Shown one piece after another: positions 6,415-16,936 of a stretch of 47,953 nt of DNA. Source of the DNA: Solemya velesiana gill symbiont (GTDB lineage: Bacteria > Pseudomonadota > Gammaproteobacteria > Chromatiales > Chromatiaceae). The stretch spans positions 1-47,953 of the forward strand of contig NZ_MPRJ01000010.1 in the NCBI RefSeq assembly GCF_002020805.1, given 5' to 3'. Positions within the stretch are counted from its first letter, which is position 1, and each line of letters opens with the position of its first letter. Position numbers and translations under genes: made by a program. The notes under the pieces are model-generated. The model saw only the letters and a program-made list of their open reading frames with translations, did not search any database and was not told the origin of the DNA.

Positions 6415-8925
6415 ATGAAAATAAAAATATCCAAATCTGCAGACAAGGCTAAATCCGCGGCAGTACCCGGAGCCGTGACAGTCTCCGGGTTGGTCATGCA
6501 ATCACTGATTGCTGTCCTGGTGGTGTTGGTTTTGGCTGCTGGTGCAATCGCCTTTCTGCAGAGCCAGGCTGAAAGCAGTGTCGAGGAACAGGGTTTGCGT
6601 CCAGCTGCAGAGATGTTGGCAGGTCGGCTTGCTGACGCGGTGGTGCAGCGTACTTCAGTTGCCTCCAGTTTCATACAGAATGAGCGCTTCGTAAGCTTGA
6701 TTCGCAGAGAAGATCAGGGTGCTTTGCGACAGGAGGGTGCGGATCTTCGGGCATTGATGCCCTCGCTTGTTGAAGTACATTTTTTACCACTGGAGGCTGA
6801 CGAGAAAGACGGAGGTTCATCGCTTCTTCTCAGCTTTGCGGCACTTGCACAGGTAAAGGCGGTTGAGAAAAGCGGAGTGGTGTCGTCTGCCGAAGTCCAT
6901 CAATACGGTAGTAAAAAACAGAGCATTGCCTTCGCAGTGCCTATCCGTGAGTCGGGGGATGCGCCACTTGCGGGTGTCGCACACCTTGCGTTTTCGTTCC
7001 ATGTCATCGGGCGGGTTTTCGATGACATCGACTCGCTGGATGGCATGTTGTCGGTATTGCAGGGGAGTGGTGAAAACTCGCTGGTTCTCCAGCAGACGGG
7101 TGATACCGAGAAGGAGAGTGCCGATGGGAGTGTGGCCGTCGCCGGCACCATTTGGCGTGTAGCCTACTGGAATATGCCCCCGGCATCAGGTCCGACCCTG
7201 TTGTTTATGGCTGTGTTGTTGGTGGTTGCGCTGCTTGTTGGCATGATTCTGTACTTTCTTTCTGCCAAGTTGAGCCGGGCATTGAAATCAGATGAGGCGA
7301 CAATTACAGGCTTGCTCAATACCATGGGAGAGGCGCGCGCGGGGCGTCTGCCGAATCCAAAACTGGCTGAGTTTCAGTCCGTTTTCAAACTACTCGCCCG
7401 GGCGAAGCCTGTTTCTGCGACCGTGGCGGCTGCTTCAAAGACAGCTGCAACAGCCAAGAAGCCGCCCACTGATGTGGTGGGTTATGAACTGGAAATCGAC
7501 AGCAGCCTGGTCACTGACTCCGCGATGGTTGAAACGGCACCTGTGGCGGGGGGAAGTCTGCCCAGGGGTATATTTCTTACTTTCGACATTCGTGGCGTAG
7601 TGGGCGATACGCTCACTACCAATGTGGCCTTCGAGCTTGGAAGGGCAATCGGCAGCGAGGCATACGACCGAGGGGAGCAGGAGGTAATCGTCGGCTGGGA
7701 CGGCAGGGATTCAGGGCCCACGTTGTCCGAGGCGTTGTGTCGGGGTTTGATGGATAGCGGGCGCGATGTGGTTCGCGTAGGCATGGTACCGACCCCGCTG
7801 CTCTATTTTGCCACTCATTTTCTCGGTAGCAATACCGGCGTGATGATTACCGGCAGTCATAACCCACCGGAATACAGCGGCCTCAAGATCGTGATCGGCG
7901 GAGAAACCCTGGAAGGCGAATCCATACAGGCGCTGCGTGAGCGCGTGGAGAGTGGAAACCTGCTTCAGGGCAGCGGCATGGACCAGGATCAGGAAATCAT
8001 TCGGGATTACATCGCCAGGGTAACCGAGGATGTGCAGTTGGCCCGTCCGCTCAAGGTGGTTGTGGATTCAGGTAATGGTGTTGCGGGTGTTGTGGCGCCG
8101 GAACTGCTTCGTGCACTGGGCTGCGAAGTGGTTGAGTTGTTCAGCGAGGTGGACGGCAGCTTTCCAAACCATCGTCCCGACCCTAGCCAGCCCGAGAATC
8201 TGCAAGCCCTGGTGGGTATGGTTCAGGAGCGCAATGCGGATATCGGTCTTGCTTTTGATGGCGATGGTGATCGCCTGGGCGTAGTCGATAGCAATGGGAA
8301 AGTCATCTGGCCCGATCGGTTGCTGATGCTGTTGGCAAAAGACGTGCTGGCGAGACAGCCCGGCTCGGATGTCATCTTTGATGTGAAATCCACGCGTCAT
8401 TTGGCCACCGAGGTGTTGGCGTACGGTGGCAGGCCGATCATGTCGAAAACAGGCCACTCCCTGATCAAGGCGAAAATGAAAGAGACAGGGGCCTTGCTGG
8501 CCGGCGAGATGAGTGGACACATTTTCTTCCGGGAACGCTGGTACGGCTTCGATGATGCGTTATACTCCTGCGCCCGTTTGCTGGAGATTCTTTCTACAGA
8601 GCCGTTATCTTCAGCAGAGGTCTTTTCTGAACTGCCGGAGAGCGTTTCCACGCCCGAGTTGCATTTGGAGTTGCCCCGGGAAAAATGTATGGAGTTGCTG
8701 GTGGGGCTTGCAAAGGAGCGTCCCTTCCCCGACGCGAAACTGGTTACGATGGATGGCGTGCGGGCCGAATTCCGGGACGGATGGGGACTCGCCCGGGCCT
8801 CAAATACAACGCCCGTCATGGTGTTTCGATTCGAAGGCGACAATCCGGATGTCCTTGAGAGGATTCAGGGGATGTTTCGGGAGCGCATGCTGGCACTGGA
8901 CCCCTCGCTATCCTTGCCGTTCTGA
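6415..8925 (+). CDS. algC: Phosphomannomutase/phosphoglucomutase with membrane-anchored N-terminal extension (AlgC type)
   Basis: The enzyme interconverts mannose or glucose 6- and 1-phosphates, supplying sugar nucleotides for lipopolysaccharide and exopolysaccharide. The catalytic part starts near residue 382. It has the phosphoserine loop TGSHNPPEYSG (Ser about 481), the metal loop DGDGD (about 615-619), the sugar loop GEMSGH and the phosphate loop RASNTTP. The first 380 residues are an extra module: transmembrane helix at about 22-47, an extracytoplasmic sensor-like region, a second helix at about 259-283, and an Ala-rich linker. Similar long AlgC forms are known in Pseudomonas relatives. 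The ATG at 6415 follows AGGGACAGGGAG; an ATG at 6388 lacks a ribosome site. Confidence 0.93.
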   Translation: MKIKISKSADKAKSAAVPGAVTVSGLVMQSLIAVLVVLVLAAGAIAFLQSQAESSVEEQGLRPAAEMLAGRLADAVVQRTSVASSFIQNERFVSLIRREDQGALRQEGADLRALMPSLVEVHFLPLEADEKDGGSSLLLSFAALAQVKAVEKSGVVSSAEVHQYGSKKQSIAFAVPIRESGDAPLAGVAHLAFSFHVIGRVFDDIDSLDGMLSVLQGSGENSLVLQQTGDTEKESADGSVAVAGTIWRVAYWNMPPASGPTLLFMAVLLVVALLVGMILYFLSAKLSRALKSDEATITGLLNTMGEARAGRLPNPKLAEFQSVFKLLARAKPVSATVAAASKTAATAKKPPTDVVGYELEIDSSLVTDSAMVETAPVAGGSLPRGIFLTFDIRGVVGDTLTTNVAFELGRAIGSEAYDRGEQEVIVGWDGRDSGPTLSEALCRGLMDSGRDVVRVGMVPTPLLYFATHFLGSNTGVMITGSHNPPEYSGLKIVIGGETLEGESIQALRERVESGNLLQGSGMDQDQEIIRDYIARVTEDVQLARPLKVVVDSGNGVAGVVAPELLRALGCEVVELFSEVDGSFPNHRPDPSQPENLQALVGMVQERNADIGLAFDGDGDRLGVVDSNGKVIWPDRLLMLLAKDVLARQPGSDVIFDVKSTRHLATEVLAYGGRPIMSKTGHSLIKAKMKETGALLAGEMSGHIFFRERWYGFDDALYSCARLLEILSTEPLSSAEVFSELPESVSTPELHLELPREKCMELLVGLAKERPFPDAKLVTMDGVRAEFRDGWGLARASNTTPVMVFRFEGDNPDVLERIQGMFRERMLALDPSLSLPF

Positions 8926-8995
8926 GCCGAGTCGCAGGCCCCATGATGTCTTGATGACCTAGCTGTCTGCGAATAAATAGATAAGACTAAATTAA

Positions 8996-9901
<906 letters not shown>

Positions 9902-9912
9902 GCTGCCCTGGT

Positions 9913-10500
9913 ATGAGCGCTAAAACACCAAGAAAACAGCTGATTCTCGAAGCGCTGGCATCGGAGTTGGAGAAGAACCCCGGTGTTCGTATAACCACGG
10001 CTAGCCTTGCCCAGGCCTGCGGAATCTCCGAGGCGGCCCTGTACCGCCATTTTGCCAGCAAGGCAAAGATGTTCGAAGGATTGATCGGGTTTGCGGAAGA
10101 GATCGTTTTTGCCCGTATCAACCAGATCCTGGAAGAGGATAAGAACACCCGCAGCCGATGCGCCAAAGTGCTCTACCTGCTTCTTGCTTTTTCAGCCCGA
10201 AATCCCGGAATAACCCGCGTGCTTCTCGGCGATGCGCTTGTGGGAGAGACAGAGCGGCTGCATGTGCGTGTAGAGCAGTTCTTCTCCCGGCTGGAGACCC
10301 AGTTTCGCCAGATTCTGCGTGAAGCTCGTATGCGTGATGAAAGTGATTCGGGTGGGGATGCGGAGACTGGGGCGGGTTTGATGCTGGCCCTGGTAGAGGG
10401 GCGCATGCACCAGTTCCTGCGCACCCGTTTCCGGGTCTCTCCTCTGGATGACTGGGAGGGTCAGTGGGAGATGCTGGACAGGGTTTTATTCCTGGCCTGA
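9913..10500 (+). CDS. slmA: Nucleoid occlusion factor SlmA
   Basis: SlmA is a TetR-family DNA-binding protein that, when bound to its chromosomal sites, blocks FtsZ ring formation over the nucleoid. The 195-residue product has the N-terminal helix-turn-helix (ITTASLAQACGISEAALYRH, residues about 27-46) and the conserved ligand-domain segments LLLAFSARNPGITRVL and EGRMHQFLRT. The start chosen is ATG 9913 (MSAKTPRKQ). Its last 15 bases overlap the end of the convergent DUF4124 gene. Confidence 0.93.
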   Translation: MSAKTPRKQLILEALASELEKNPGVRITTASLAQACGISEAALYRHFASKAKMFEGLIGFAEEIVFARINQILEEDKNTRSRCAKVLYLLLAFSARNPGITRVLLGDALVGETERLHVRVEQFFSRLETQFRQILREARMRDESDSGGDAETGAGLMLALVEGRMHQFLRTRFRVSPLDDWEGQWEMLDRVLFLA

Positions 10501-11520
10501 AGCGTCGCTTTCCTGTTCCGGTAGCTGCACCTTTCCGGTCACAGTTTGCAGTGATTCACGGAATCCGCTGCGAATATTGGCGACCTGCTGGGATTGGCAA
10601 AGCTCCCTGCCCTTGGGTGAATTCTTGCATTGCAGGTCCATGAACAGTTCCGAGGTGCTGTCGCCGGGCTTTTGAATACGTGAAACCGTGAGCGATATGT
10701 CGCTGTCCTTGGTCGGAGTGCCAGCCATGATGATGCTGTCCCCAAGCATCTGGATGCGGGTGGTGGCGTTGCTGCGGATGTACTTTTCAGCAAGCAGCCA
10801 GGCATGTGCGCAGTTGGTATCGTTGTCGCAGATCACCACTGTCTCGAGCAGGGTGGATGCCCTGTCCCGATCCGCCAGTGTCTCATCGGTTTCTCCGTGG
10901 AGTTTTTTCAGTGACCTGAAGCGGGCAACATCCTGGGCGTACTTTTCCCAGATCTGTTCCTTTTTCTGCTCTTCCTTGATGATTGACCGATAGCCGTCCT
11001 TGAGCTGGTTGCGGGTACCCTCGATATTTTTCAGCAGGTTTTTCGGAAACGGTTTACCCTGGCGCTCGAGGTTGGCCGCATTGTTCTGCATCTCGCCAAG
11101 CTTGATTTTCATGCGGCGGATGTTGCTGCGGGCGACCTGTATGATTACATCGATGGCTGCCAGCTTGCCGTTCCTGGCCATCAGTATGTCGTCTTCGGTG
11201 CGGAAGGTTCGCAGCAGTACCCTGTCCTTCGCTTCCTGCTCCTTGATCAGACGCTCCTGCTCGGCCCTCAGGCGCTTTAGTTCACGCTCCTTCTCCATCT
11301 CTTCCGGGGTTTTTGCGGCTTCTACCCGTTTGACTTCCATGCCCTGCTTATCAAGCTCGCTGTGGGCAGCTTTGGCGTGTTCGGGTGGTTTTTTGTCCGA
11401 AAAGTACACATTGCCCTCTTCGTCAACCCACTTGTAGAGCTTGGCGGCATTACTCATGCCGGCAACTCCGAACAGCAAAAGGGCGATCAGCAGGGTAGCA
11501 GTGTGTCGACGTAGGTGCAT
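10486..11520 (-). CDS. Exported DUF4124 domain protein with coiled-coil region
   Basis: A 344-residue secreted protein of unknown function. Residues 1-25 form a Sec signal peptide (TLLIALLLFGVAGMSNA, cleavage after NAA or SNA). The DUF4124 domain follows at once (KLYKWVDEEGNVYFSDKKPP, residues 27-46). A strongly charged coiled coil spans about residues 60-215. Two cysteine pairs (CDNDTNC and CKNSPKGRELC) in the C-terminal part may form disulfides in the periplasm. It overlaps the convergent slmA end by 15 bases and lies downstream of pyrE on the same strand, 52 bases away. Confidence 0.85.
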   Translation of the reverse strand: MHLRRHTATLLIALLLFGVAGMSNAAKLYKWVDEEGNVYFSDKKPPEHAKAAHSELDKQGMEVKRVEAAKTPEEMEKERELKRLRAEQERLIKEQEAKDRVLLRTFRTEDDILMARNGKLAAIDVIIQVARSNIRRMKIKLGEMQNNAANLERQGKPFPKNLLKNIEGTRNQLKDGYRSIIKEEQKKEQIWEKYAQDVARFRSLKKLHGETDETLADRDRASTLLETVVICDNDTNCAHAWLLAEKYIRSNATTRIQMLGDSIIMAGTPTKDSDISLTVSRIQKPGDSTSELFMDLQCKNSPKGRELCQSQQVANIRSGFRESLQTVTGKVQLPEQESDASGQE

Positions 11521-11572
11521 GGCTTTATCAGGTCAGTGGCTAATCCATATGTCCTAGTATGAGCGTTTTTTG

Positions 11573-12214
11573 TCAAACGCCATACCCTTTTCTGTAATCC
11601 TGGATTTTCTGCAGTGCATCGCCTGCATCGCTCTTGATTTCCAGGTAGGAGACCAGGTTCTCCAGTCGCGCAATGGCGGCAACAGGGATCCCATAATCCA
11701 TTTCGACCTCCTGTATGGCCGAGCGTTCCCCTTTACCCCGCTCCTGCCGGTCCAGGGCAATGACCACGCCTGCGGGAGAGGCGCTCTGGGCCTCAATGAT
11801 ATCCATGGATTCACGAATGGCCGTTCCTGCTGTGATCACGTCGTCAATGATCAGGATACGCTCTTCCAGGGGGTGGCCGACGATGTTGCCGCCTTCACCG
11901 TGGGTTTTGGCCTCTTTCCGGTTGAAGGCGTAGGGAACATCAATATTGTGCTGATCATAAAGGGCGGCGGCAGTCACCGCGGCCAGGGGTATGCCCTTGT
12001 AGGCTGGGCCGTAGAGCACATCGAATTCAATGCCGGAGTCGACGATGGCCTGGGCGTAAAAACGACCGAGGCGGGCCAGGGAGGCACCGGTGTTGAACAG
12101 TCCGGCGTTGAAGAAATAGGGGCTGACGCGCCCGGACTTAAGGGTGAACTCGCCAAACCGCAGAACGCCTACATCGAGGGCGAAATCGAGAAACTCGCGT
12201 TGATAGTCTTGCAT
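11573..12214 (-). CDS. pyrE: Orotate phosphoribosyltransferase
   Basis: PyrE joins orotate to PRPP to form orotidine 5'-phosphate in pyrimidine synthesis. The 213-residue length matches E. coli PyrE. Visible motifs are [28 protein letters not shown] and the PRPP loop [13 protein letters not shown] (about residues 118-130). The start [13 protein letters not shown] at 12214 has a TGGAG ribosome site seven bases upstream; frames opening further upstream (12244, 12313) add unrelated residues. It is divergent from ampG. Confidence 0.96.
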   Translation of the reverse strand: MQDYQREFLDFALDVGVLRFGEFTLKSGRVSPYFFNAGLFNTGASLARLGRFYAQAIVDSGIEFDVLYGPAYKGIPLAAVTAAALYDQHNIDVPYAFNRKEAKTHGEGGNIVGHPLEERILIIDDVITAGTAIRESMDIIEAQSASPAGVVIALDRQERGKGERSAIQEVEMDYGIPVAAIARLENLVSYLEIKSDAGDALQKIQDYRKGYGV

Positions 12215-12346
12215 GTGCAACTCCAGGATTGTGTTGAGAGGCATTTTCCGTGGCCCTGATGCTCTATGCAAGGGGGAAGTAGAGAATTGTGCTCCTGGCA
12301 GGTACAATCCCACACTTTATATTTTGATCTTCGGGGTTCAAGCTCG

Positions 12347-13912
12347 ATGGTGAGCAGGGAAGAAGATGGCAATAATCTGAGCTGGGGGGGAACGCTAAAG
12401 GCGTATGGCCATCCCAGAGTGGTGACCATGCTGTTCCTTGGCTTTTCAGCAGGGTTGCCGCTGCTGTTGATCTTTTCGACGCTATCACTCTGGCTCCGTG
12501 ATGCTGAGGTGAGCCGCACTACAGTGACCTATTTCAGTTGGGCGGCTCTCGGCTATTCGTTTAAATTTATATGGGCGCCGATAATCGACAAAATGCCTTT
12601 GCCTGTACTCAGCGCTTTGATAGGGCGCAGGCGAGCTTGGCTGCTTGCTGCCCAGTTGATGGTGATTGCAGCGATTACCTGGATGGCGTTCACGGATCCT
12701 TCGTCCAATTTGACGGCCATGGCCCTCGGTGCTGTGTTGTTGGGTTTTTCCGGTGCAACGCAAGACATCGTTATCGATGCCTATCGTATCGAGTCGGCGG
12801 ATCAACGCTTGCAGACGCTGATGTCATCCAGCTATATCGCCGGTTACCGTATCGGTATGTTGGTTGCGGGCGCTGGTGCACTGAAATTGGCATCCTATTT
12901 CGGTGCTGACGGGGGATACGATTACCAGGCTTGGCAGTGGGCCTACCTATGCATGGCTGCGGCCATGGGTGTGGGTGTGTTGACCACGCTTGTTATCCGT
13001 GAGCCGGCGGGAGAGCCGGAGCCCAGTCGCTACTTCAATAGTCTGGATCACTATTTGCGCTTCCTGGTGCTGTTTCTTATGGCGGTGACGGTTTTCGTTG
13101 GACTGTTTGTCCATCTGGGAGAGCAGGGAGAGGAGATTAAGCGAGCGCTGTCCGGGCTCGTAATGATAAACAGCCTGCTGACCGGTTTCCTGGTTGAGTC
13201 GTTGCGCCTTCTGTTGGCGTTGGCAGGGGCCTATTATGTTGCGCGTTTGGCGGTTCGCCTGGGTATAGGTAACAGGGATATGCTGCGCGAAACCTACGTG
13301 GCCCCCCTGACGAACTTTTTTCGCCGATACGGAAAAGCGGCGCTGTTGATCTTGGTGCTGATCGGGGTTTACCGGATTTCGGATATCGTGCTCGGGGTGA
13401 TCTCCAATGTTTTTTACCAGGATCTCGGATTCAGTAAGGATCAAATCGCCGACATTACCAAAACGTTTGGCCTGATTATGACCATCGTCGGTGGTTTTCT
13501 GGGTGGTGCGCTGGCCCTGCGTTACGGTGTAATGCGTATCCTTATGCTGGGTGCACTACTCTCAGCCGGAACGAATCTGCTGTTTCTGTTGCTATCTCAG
13601 GCAGGGGCAGACCTCTATTTGTTGATTTTGGTGATAACCGCCGACAATCTCAGTGCCGGGCTGGCAAGTGCTGCCTTTGTGGCCTATTTATCCGGGTTGA
13701 CGCATATATCATTTACCGCTTTTCAGTATGCGATGTTCAGCTCTTTGATGACGCTTTTTCCCAAACTGTTGGGTGGGTACTCGGGTTCGATCGTCGATGC
13801 GGTGGGATACGATACATTCTTTGTTATTACCACGCTGCTCGGGTTGCCGGTGATCTACCTGGTCTACAGGGCGAGAAGTAGTGGTATGAGGGCTGTTGAA
13901 TCAAGTGGATAG
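12347..13912 (+). CDS. ampG: AmpG-family muropeptide permease (MFS)
   Basis: A 521-residue inner-membrane protein of the major facilitator superfamily. AmpG imports GlcNAc-anhydroMurNAc peptides for cell-wall recycling and feeds beta-lactamase induction. Typical segments are LGFSAGLPLLLIFSTLSLWL, WAPIIDKMPL, GRRRAWLL and DAYRIESADQ; about 13-14 hydrophobic helices can be counted. A central cytoplasmic loop with HLGEQGEEIKRAL separates the halves. The ATG at 12347 is chosen because residues upstream are not family-like. It overlaps the next gene by about 17 bases, suggesting cotranscription. Confidence 0.9.
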   Translation: MVSREEDGNNLSWGGTLKAYGHPRVVTMLFLGFSAGLPLLLIFSTLSLWLRDAEVSRTTVTYFSWAALGYSFKFIWAPIIDKMPLPVLSALIGRRRAWLLAAQLMVIAAITWMAFTDPSSNLTAMALGAVLLGFSGATQDIVIDAYRIESADQRLQTLMSSSYIAGYRIGMLVAGAGALKLASYFGADGGYDYQAWQWAYLCMAAAMGVGVLTTLVIREPAGEPEPSRYFNSLDHYLRFLVLFLMAVTVFVGLFVHLGEQGEEIKRALSGLVMINSLLTGFLVESLRLLLALAGAYYVARLAVRLGIGNRDMLRETYVAPLTNFFRRYGKAALLILVLIGVYRISDIVLGVISNVFYQDLGFSKDQIADITKTFGLIMTIVGGFLGGALALRYGVMRILMLGALLSAGTNLLFLLLSQAGADLYLLILVITADNLSAGLASAAFVAYLSGLTHISFTAFQYAMFSSLMTLFPKLLGGYSGSIVDAVGYDTFFVITTLLGLPVIYLVYRARSSGMRAVESSG

Positions 13913-14585
13913 TCTATTGCCATATATCAGTGCTTTTGTTGTGGGGCTGCTCGGTGGTGTCCACTGCGTAGGCATGTGCGGCGGCATCGTGGGGGCCATG
14001 ACCTTTGGTCTGCCGGAGAATAAACGGGACAGTCTTGCATTCATGCTGCCCTTTCAGCTGGCCTACAACCTGGGGCGGGTGGGGAGTTACGTGGTAGCAG
14101 GTGCCATCATGGGGGGCGTGGGTGTGTTGCTGGCGCAGTTGATGCCGGTGTATTACGCCCAGCGCGTGCTCATGGGGTTGGCAGGCCTGTTCATGATTCT
14201 GCTTGGTCTCTATCTGTCTGGCTGGTGGATGGTGTTGAATCGCGTGGAGCGTCTTGGCGGCCTGCTGTGGAAACGGATCGAACCGCTGGGCCGCAGGCTG
14301 TTGCCGGTGCGTACCCCTGTCCAGGCATTTCTGGTGGGGGCGGCCTGGGGCTGGATACCCTGCGGCCTTGTCTACAGCATGCTGATCAATGCGGTCTCCT
14401 CCGGCGGGACATTGAACGGTGCGGCATTGATGCTGGCCTTTGCCCTGGGTACCTTGCCGAACCTTCTGGTGATGGGCATGTTGGCAGGTGCGGCGGCCCG
14501 GCTTTCCCAGTCAAATATGGCGCGGAAACTAGCCGGGGTAATGGTGAGCCTGTTTGGCCTCTATACGCTTTGGCAGGCTGTCTGA
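13896..14585 (+). CDS. Sulfite exporter TauE/SafE-type membrane protein (DsbD_2-like)
   Basis: A 229-residue integral membrane protein with about six helices. The N-terminal GLLGGVHCVGMCGGIVGAM and the central WGWIPCGLVYSML carry conserved Cys residues in membrane helices, the hallmark of the CcdA/DsbD_2-like 'sulfite exporter TauE/SafE family' proteins often found next to cytochrome oxidase assembly (cco) genes. A role in metal or thiol handling is only an inference; no cco genes are in the window. The start is TTG at 13896 (GAGGG upstream) or GTG at 13905; both overlap the end of ampG. Confidence 0.85.
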   Translation: MNQVDSLLPYISAFVVGLLGGVHCVGMCGGIVGAMTFGLPENKRDSLAFMLPFQLAYNLGRVGSYVVAGAIMGGVGVLLAQLMPVYYAQRVLMGLAGLFMILLGLYLSGWWMVLNRVERLGGLLWKRIEPLGRRLLPVRTPVQAFLVGAAWGWIPCGLVYSMLINAVSSGGTLNGAALMLAFALGTLPNLLVMGMLAGAAARLSQSNMARKLAGVMVSLFGLYTLWQAV

Positions 14586-14596
14586 CGGTGGTTGAA

Positions 14597-15076
14597 ATGA
14601 GTAAAAAAGGGGTGGGGGAGATGGTGGTCGGCATCAGGGATTGGGAGCATGAAGGGTGGGTTAAGGCATTCTATCCGGATGATATGCCGGGGGAGTGGCG
14701 GCTCACCTATTATGCCAACGAGTTTCGTGCTGTCCTGGTGCCCCCGGAGCGCTGGGTCGATGCCGGTGATGAAGAGATCGAGGCTTGGTGCAATGATGTT
14801 CACGAGGCGTTCGGTTTCTTTCTCGAACTTCCTTCCTCTGGGCAGGTTGGAAGCGATCTGGAGGATCACCTGCAACGGTTGGGGTCGATGATGGGCGATG
14901 CGTTGGCCGGTGTAGTGTGCTCTCGGCAGAAAGAGGATGAACGGCTACACATCGAGCGCTTGGGCTTGAAGGGGATTGCGTGCTATCTGCCTGTATCCCT
15001 GGCCCGGGAGCGGGAAGGTGTACAGGCATTCAGTTGTCACGGCACTGAGCCTGAGGCTGGCCCGATCTGCTGTTGA
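14597..15076 (+). CDS. Short DUF72-like protein
   Basis: The 159-residue product opens with VVGIRDWEHEGWVKAFYPDD, which matches the start of DUF72 (TIM-barrel-like proteins such as YecE: 'GTSGWsy..W...FYP'). DUF72 proteins are usually 240-290 residues, so only the first third is recognisable and the rest (C-terminal half with HLQRLGSMMGDALAGVVC) is divergent or a different fold. The tail ends in PICC. The ATG at 14597 is 11 bases after the TauE-like gene, so the two are probably in one transcript with ampG. Function unknown. Confidence 0.7.
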   Translation: MSKKGVGEMVVGIRDWEHEGWVKAFYPDDMPGEWRLTYYANEFRAVLVPPERWVDAGDEEIEAWCNDVHEAFGFFLELPSSGQVGSDLEDHLQRLGSMMGDALAGVVCSRQKEDERLHIERLGLKGIACYLPVSLAREREGVQAFSCHGTEPEAGPICC

Positions 15077-15342
15077 TTGACCGTTCAGTCTGCGAGGATT
15101 TGCGGGGACTAAGGGCATTGCTGGAGACTCTGAATACGGGGCAGAATGCGGGATGCAGGGGTGGTGTGTTTGTTACGGGAACATTACTGAACGTGGAGCC
15201 CATTCGGAATATCGTCACCCTAAACCAATTGTTGGGAATTACTTGATTGGCGCCTGCTTTGCAGGGAGAATTGATGCGCATTTTGCTCCCCGGAGCAGCC
15301 GCTCCCCCATGACGGTTTAAAGGACTAAAGAAAACGCTCGCC

Positions 15343-16158
15343 ATGCCTGAAACTAGCGATGAGCCATTAATTAAAATTCGCGGCCTGAAGTTTTTCAGGG
15401 GAGATCGCGCAATCTTCGATGGCGTCGATATTGATATCCAGCGTGGCAAAGTGACCGCGATCATGGGGCCCAGCGGTACGGGCAAGACCACCCTGCTGAA
15501 ATTGATTGGCGGCCAACTGCGCCCACAAGCCGGAACCATTCACGTGGATGGGCAGGATGTTCACAAGCTTGGTACGCGGGACCTTTATCGTTTACGCATG
15601 CGTATGGGTATGCTCTTCCAGAGCGGCGCGCTGCTGACCGATATCAACGTCTATGACAATGTCGCCTATCCACTGAGAGAGCACACCAAGCTGCCAGAGG
15701 CGATGATCCGCAAGATCGTTCTTCTCAAGCTCGAGGCGGTGGGTCTGCGTGGCGCGCGGCACCTGATGCCCAGCGAACTCTCAGGCGGGATGGCGAGGCG
15801 GGTGGCGCTGGCCCGTGCGGTGGCGCTTGATCCCATGATGATCATGTACGACGAACCTTTTACCGGGCAGGATCCGATCTCCATGGGGGTGCTGGTACAG
15901 TTGATCCGCTCCCTTAATGACGCCAGCCGGCTGACCAGTATCGTTGTATCCCATGATGTGCATGAGACGGCTGCCATTGCTGATGAAATCTACGTGATCG
16001 CCCACGGCCAGGTGATGGAGCATGGTGAGCCGAAAGTGATGATGGATTCCGGGGAGGAATGGACCCGGCAGTTCATGCATGGACTGGCGGATGGGCCGGT
16101 GCATTTCCACTATCCTGCGGATCACCTGGAACAGGACCTGATGGAGAAGCGATGCTAG
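15343..16158 (+). CDS. mlaF: Lipid transport ABC ATPase MlaF
   Basis: ATPase of the MlaFEDB inner-membrane complex that moves phospholipids between the inner and outer membranes and keeps outer-membrane asymmetry. The 271-residue protein has Walker [14 protein letters not shown]-loop [16 protein letters not shown], signature [14 protein letters not shown], Walker B MIMYDEP and the switch His in VVSHDV. The ATG at 15343 is the first of the operon mlaFEDCB. The 266 bases upstream (15077-15342) hold no convincing gene and probably contain the promoter. It overlaps mlaE by 7 bases. Confidence 0.96.
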   Translation: MPETSDEPLIKIRGLKFFRGDRAIFDGVDIDIQRGKVTAIMGPSGTGKTTLLKLIGGQLRPQAGTIHVDGQDVHKLGTRDLYRLRMRMGMLFQSGALLTDINVYDNVAYPLREHTKLPEAMIRKIVLLKLEAVGLRGARHLMPSELSGGMARRVALARAVALDPMMIMYDEPFTGQDPISMGVLVQLIRSLNDASRLTSIVVSHDVHETAAIADEIYVIAHGQVMEHGEPKVMMDSGEEWTRQFMHGLADGPVHFHYPADHLEQDLMEKRC

Positions 16159-16931
16159 AGCAGGTTGTACGGCTGGGTCGTGCCGGTATCGGTATTATTG
16201 AGCGCCTGGGCAGGGGGCATCTCCTTCTATGGCATATACTGGGGGGGCTTGGTGCGCTGTCAGTCAGGCCTGGCCTGCTGATTCGCCAGATCTATTCGGT
16301 TGGTGTGCACTCCATGCTGATTGTCGGCGTGTCCGGCACATTCGTGGGCATGGTGCTCGCACTGCAGGGTTTTTACATACTCTCCCAGTTCGGTGCAGAG
16401 CAGACCCTCGGTGTGATGGTGGCCGCCTCGCTGGTGCGTGAGTTGGGCCCGGTGGTGGCAGCCTTGCTCTTTGCCGGCCGGGTCGGTTCGGCATTGACCG
16501 CAGAGATCGGCCTGATGAAGGCGACGGAGCAGCTTTCCGGGCTTGAAATGATGGCAGTCAATCCGGTTAAACGGGTACTGACGCCGCGGTTCCTGGCGGG
16601 ATTTATATCCATGCCCCTGCTGGCAGCGCTTTTCAGTGCGCTCGGTGTTTTGGGGGGCTTCTTTGTGGGGGTCGGCCTCCTTGGGGTGGACGAGGGCGCT
16701 TTCTGGTCACAGATGCAGGCGAAGATCGATCTGCATGAAGATGTATATAATGGTGTCATCAAGAGCCTGGTGTTCGGTGTGGTGTGTACTTGGATTGCCC
16801 TGTTTCAGGGCTACGATGCAACACCGACATCTGAAGGCGTGAGTCGGGCAACAACACGCACGGTGGTGCATTCATCACTGGCGGTATTGGGACTCGATTT
16901 CGTATTAACGGCACTTATGTTCGGAGACTGA
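16152..16931 (+). CDS. mlaE: Lipid transport permease MlaE
   Basis: The 259-residue permease of the Mla complex. The family segments [55 protein letters not shown] and the C-terminal [17 protein letters not shown] are all present, with five to six membrane helices. The ATG at 16152 overlaps the mlaF stop; a longer frame starting at 16059 runs inside mlaF and is rejected. MlaE dimerises and docks the MlaD hexamer in the periplasm. Confidence 0.96.
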   Translation: MLEQVVRLGRAGIGIIERLGRGHLLLWHILGGLGALSVRPGLLIRQIYSVGVHSMLIVGVSGTFVGMVLALQGFYILSQFGAEQTLGVMVAASLVRELGPVVAALLFAGRVGSALTAEIGLMKATEQLSGLEMMAVNPVKRVLTPRFLAGFISMPLLAALFSALGVLGGFFVGVGLLGVDEGAFWSQMQAKIDLHEDVYNGVIKSLVFGVVCTWIALFQGYDATPTSEGVSRATTRTVVHSSLAVLGLDFVLTALMFGD

Positions 16932-16936
16932 GTCAA

